A stretch of DNA of 32,727 nucleotides from Butyricicoccus_A sp964513445. Its GTDB lineage: Bacteria; Bacillota; Clostridia; Oscillospirales; Butyricicoccaceae. Within the stretch, counting starts at the first letter, position 1. Each line of letters begins with the position of its first letter. Shown here piece by piece: positions 30,387-32,727 of this stretch. Both the position numbers and the translations under genes were made by a program. The notes under the pieces were generated by a model. That model ran no database searches, had not been told where the DNA came from, and was given only the letters and a program-made list of their open reading frames with translations. The stretch is taken from NCBI GenBank assembly GCA_964513445.1, contig CAZEMM010000016.1, positions 1 to 32,727 of the forward strand. The letters are read 5' to 3'.

Positions 30387-31760
30387 ATGAAAACATTGTT
30401 ATTCGGCGGAACGGCTGTGACACCGGAAGGTGCGAAACGCGCGGATATCCTGATCGACGGGGAGACCATCGCCGCCATCGGTGATGGTCTGGACGCACCG
30501 GAGGCACAGCGCGTCGATGTGACCGGAAAGCTGCTGTTTCCCGGCTTTATCGACGGACATACCCATATGGATCTGGCTGTCGCCGGTACAGTGACAGCGG
30601 ACGACTTTGAAACCGGCACACAGGCCGCCATTGCGGGCGGCACGACGACCATTGTGGATTTCGGCACGCAGTACAAGGGCGAAACGCTGCAGCAGGGCCT
30701 GGACAACTGGCACCGCAAGGCGGACGGCAAATGCAGCTGTGACTACGGCTTTCACATGTCGATTGCAGACTGGAACGCGCAGGCGCGCGCGCAGCTGCCG
30801 TCGATGTTCGAGCAGGGCGTCAGCACGTTCAAGCTGTACATGACCTATGACGATATGATGATCGGTGACCGTGCGATCTTTGAGGTTGTGCGTACGCTTG
30901 CCCCGATGGGCGGCATCTGCGGTGTACACTGCGAGCACAACGAGGTAATTCAGGCATTGCGGCAACTGGAGGCGGCAAAGCCGGACGCGGGACCGCATTC
31001 GCACGCGGTCAGCCGTCCAGCCGCGCTGGAAGCGGAGGCGATCAGCCGTCTGCTGCGCATCTGTCAGGTCGCGCACGCGCCGGTTTGGATCGTTCATCTG
31101 TCCACCAAGGAGGGTCTGGATGAGGTGCGCCGTGCACGCGCGCGCGGCCAGCAGGTCATCGTGGAAACCTGTCCGCAGTATCTGCTGATGGAGGACAGCC
31201 TGCTCTCCCGTCCGGACGGCGACAAATTCATCTGCGCGCCGCCTCTGCGCACCCCCGCCGACCAGCAAGCGCTATGGGACGCGCTGGCGGCAGATGAGAT
31301 CCAGATTATCTCGACCGACCACTGCTCATTTACAACCGAGCAGAAAAAGCTGGGCAAGGACGATTTTCGCAAAATTCCCGGCGGGCTTCCCGGCGTGGAG
31401 ACGCGCGGCACGCTGCTGTACACGTTCGGTGTCGCTGAGGGCCGCATTTCGCTGCGCGATATGAGCCGCCTGCTCAGTGAAAATCCCGCCAAGCTATTCG
31501 GCCTATATCCCAAAAAAGGCGTGCTCGCCGTCGGTGCGGATGCGGATATCGTTGTGCTCGACCCCAACCGCCCGTCTATCATCTCCGTGCAGACGCACCA
31601 CAGCGCGGCGGATTATGAACCGCTGGAGGGCACCCCGCTCGCCTGCACCATTGACCGCGTCTATCTGCGCGGCGTCTGCACCGTTCGGGACAATGCGTGC
31701 ATCTCCGGCAAAATCGGACGCTATGTTCCCCGCGCACGCCCCCTGCTGGACGCGCTGTGA
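30387..31760 (+). CDS. hydA: Dihydropyrimidinase/D-hydantoinase-type cyclic amidohydrolase
   Basis: 457 residues, a typical length. It opens cyclic ureide rings, as in hydantoin, dihydropyrimidine or related purine-derived rings. The full binuclear metal site is visible: His58 and His60 (GHTHMD), the carboxylated Lys149 (TFKLYMTY), His181 (VHCEH), His237 (VHLST) and Asp311 (STDHCSF). HydA is a standard member of anaerobic purine-degradation clusters with SsnA and xanthine dehydrogenase, acting after oxidation of the purine ring. AGGAGAGAGG lies 7 bases before ATG 30387. It is separated from the permease gene by a terminator. True substrate in this cluster is not fixed by sequence. Confidence 0.88.
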   Translation: MKTLLFGGTAVTPEGAKRADILIDGETIAAIGDGLDAPEAQRVDVTGKLLFPGFIDGHTHMDLAVAGTVTADDFETGTQAAIAGGTTTIVDFGTQYKGETLQQGLDNWHRKADGKCSCDYGFHMSIADWNAQARAQLPSMFEQGVSTFKLYMTYDDMMIGDRAIFEVVRTLAPMGGICGVHCEHNEVIQALRQLEAAKPDAGPHSHAVSRPAALEAEAISRLLRICQVAHAPVWIVHLSTKEGLDEVRRARARGQQVIVETCPQYLLMEDSLLSRPDGDKFICAPPLRTPADQQALWDALAADEIQIISTDHCSFTTEQKKLGKDDFRKIPGGLPGVETRGTLLYTFGVAEGRISLRDMSRLLSENPAKLFGLYPKKGVLAVGADADIVVLDPNRPSIISVQTHHSAADYEPLEGTPLACTIDRVYLRGVCTVRDNACISGKIGRYVPRARPLLDAL

Positions 31761-31823
31761 TATGGGATTGCGCCGTTCTTCTCTAAATAATTTTGATACC
31801 CTAATTTTTATTTTGCACGTGCA

Positions 31824-31852
31824 TTGCATATTACTGTCTGGCATGTTACAAT
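31824..31852 (+). promoter_or_regulatory. Promoter of the PLP-enzyme gene
   Basis: -35 TTGCAT (31824-31829), 17-bp spacer, -10 TACAAT (31847-31852), followed by AAAGAAA. Same spacing and the same 14-base block as the ssnA promoter. A perfect palindrome TGCACGTGCA (31814-31823) abuts the -35 and could bind a regulator. Confidence 0.65.
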
Positions 31853-31920
31853 AAAGAAAGCATGTAAAACTAACCAACCGCACATGCTAACACAAACCCA
31901 ATTTTGGAGGAATTTGCACA

Positions 31921-32727
31921 ATGATAGATCTGACCCGCAACGAAGCATCGCTTGCACGTAATATTGAAAATGCAAGGCAAAACAATATTATCATTCCGAC
32001 GATTGCGCAGATGCAGCACCCTGAAACGATCCCCCAGGCCATTCAGCACAAGCTGACACAGGTCGGCCTGTGGGATGTCAACCCGCTCAATCTGTTCCGT
32101 ATCACGTGGAAAAACCAACCGACCGAATACGGCGGCACGTTTCAGGCTGTTCCCAATTACATTGAGCTTCCGCCGCAGCTGACCGGCGTGCCGTGCCGCA
32201 TCATTGCAATGGTCGGCAAATGGTTCCCGACGGGCTGCCATAAGGTCGGCGCATCGTTTGGATGCCTTGCGCCGCGTCTGGTGACCGGTCAGTTTGACGT
32301 GCAAAAGCACAAGGCGGTCTGGCCGTCCACCGGCAACTACTGCCGCGGCGGTGCATTCAACTCCAAGCTGCTGGGCGCACAGGGCGTCGCCATCCTGCCG
32401 GCGGAAATGAGTCAGGAGCGATTTGACTGGCTGCATTCCATCGGCGCGGAGGTCATCGCGACTCCCGGCTGTGAATCCAACGTCAAGGAGATTTTTGACA
32501 AGACAAACGAGCTGAAACGCGACCCGCAGTACATGATCTTCAATCAGTTTGAGGAGATGGGCAATCCGCTGTGGCATTACAACGTCACAGGCAACGCGCT
32601 GGCGGACGTCTATGAGGCCGTCAAGCGTCCGGGCGACCGCTTTGCGGGCGCGTGCTTCACCTCCGGCTCCGCCGGTACGATGTCCACCGGCGACCGTCTC
32701 AAGGAGCTGTATCCGCAGCTCAAGCTG
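31921..32727 (+). CDS. PLP-dependent enzyme of the cysteine-synthase/ammonia-lyase fold, 5' part
   Basis: 269 codons visible; the frame is open at the window edge. It is a fold-type II PLP enzyme: Lys108 in PTGCHKVGAS is the likely PLP lysine, STGNYCRGG (136-144) is the substrate-carboxylate loop (family S/TxGN), and FTSGSAGT is the glycine-rich phosphate loop. GGAGGAATTTGCACA precedes ATG 31921. Purine clusters often carry diaminopropionate ammonia-lyase (ygeX), but this protein does not resemble E. coli YgeX in its N-terminal motifs and looks like a separate subfamily, with about 100 residues before the lysine. By context it may process an amino-acid-like intermediate from ring opening. Exact reaction unknown. 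Confidence 0.82.
   Translation, partial: MIDLTRNEASLARNIENARQNNIIIPTIAQMQHPETIPQAIQHKLTQVGLWDVNPLNLFRITWKNQPTEYGGTFQAVPNYIELPPQLTGVPCRIIAMVGKWFPTGCHKVGASFGCLAPRLVTGQFDVQKHKAVWPSTGNYCRGGAFNSKLLGAQGVAILPAEMSQERFDWLHSIGAEVIATPGCESNVKEIFDKTNELKRDPQYMIFNQFEEMGNPLWHYNVTGNALADVYEAVKRPGDRFAGACFTSGSAGTMSTGDRLKELYPQLKL

Overview
The window looks like the chromosome of a Gram-positive, anaerobic, endospore-forming Clostridia member with fairly high GC. An Oscillospiraceae or Butyricicoccaceae type of gut bacterium fits best. Reasons: a crotonyl/3-hydroxybutyryl-CoA (butyrate-type) gene run, spmA/spmB, spoIIID and an AbrB-type regulator, S-layer-homology (SLH) proteins, sortase B, and a cluster for anaerobic purine use. 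The genus is inference; no rRNA lies in the window. No CRISPR array, IS element, prophage or tRNA was seen.

Layout. 1-3000 (+): the end of a thiolase, crt and two tandem 3-hydroxyacyl-CoA dehydrogenase paralogues, closed by a strong terminator. A 102-bp tandem duplication covers the 3' end of crt. 3340-5076: sporulation and regulation genes (spmA-spmB on -, abrB-like on +, spoIIID on -). 5253-10158 (-): two large secreted SLH proteins, one with a transglutaminase-like domain and an acidic tail, the other with Ig-like repeats and a leucine-rich region. 10375-14746 (-): phosphoglucomutase, an NhaC antiporter, tmRNA and smpB.

15017-19150 (+): a PfkB sugar kinase, then nadA-nadB-nadC for de novo NAD synthesis. 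19208-20131 (-): a short Na/Pi-cotransporter-type protein. 20253-21335 (+): a class I glutamine amidotransferase (peptidase C26) and a stand-alone Smr protein.

21426-27015 (+): one transcription unit from a near-consensus promoter to a strong terminator. It encodes sortase B, a transglutaminase-like lipoprotein, a PilC/GspF membrane protein, four small single-span proteins that resemble pseudopilins, and a PilT-family ATPase. It has no PilB, no prepilin peptidase and no canonical prepilin. This is the best candidate for a little-described system: a reduced type IV-pilus-like machine tied to cell-wall enzymes.

27127-32727 (+): a purine-catabolism cluster with an SsnA-type aminohydrolase, an NCS2 xanthine/urate-type permease, a dihydropyrimidinase/hydantoinase (HydA) and the start of a fold-type II PLP enzyme that runs off the end. 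The promoters of ssnA and the PLP gene share a 14-base block at and after the -10 box. The permease mRNA has a leader containing a terminator-like hairpin, which suggests attenuation or a ligand-sensing RNA.
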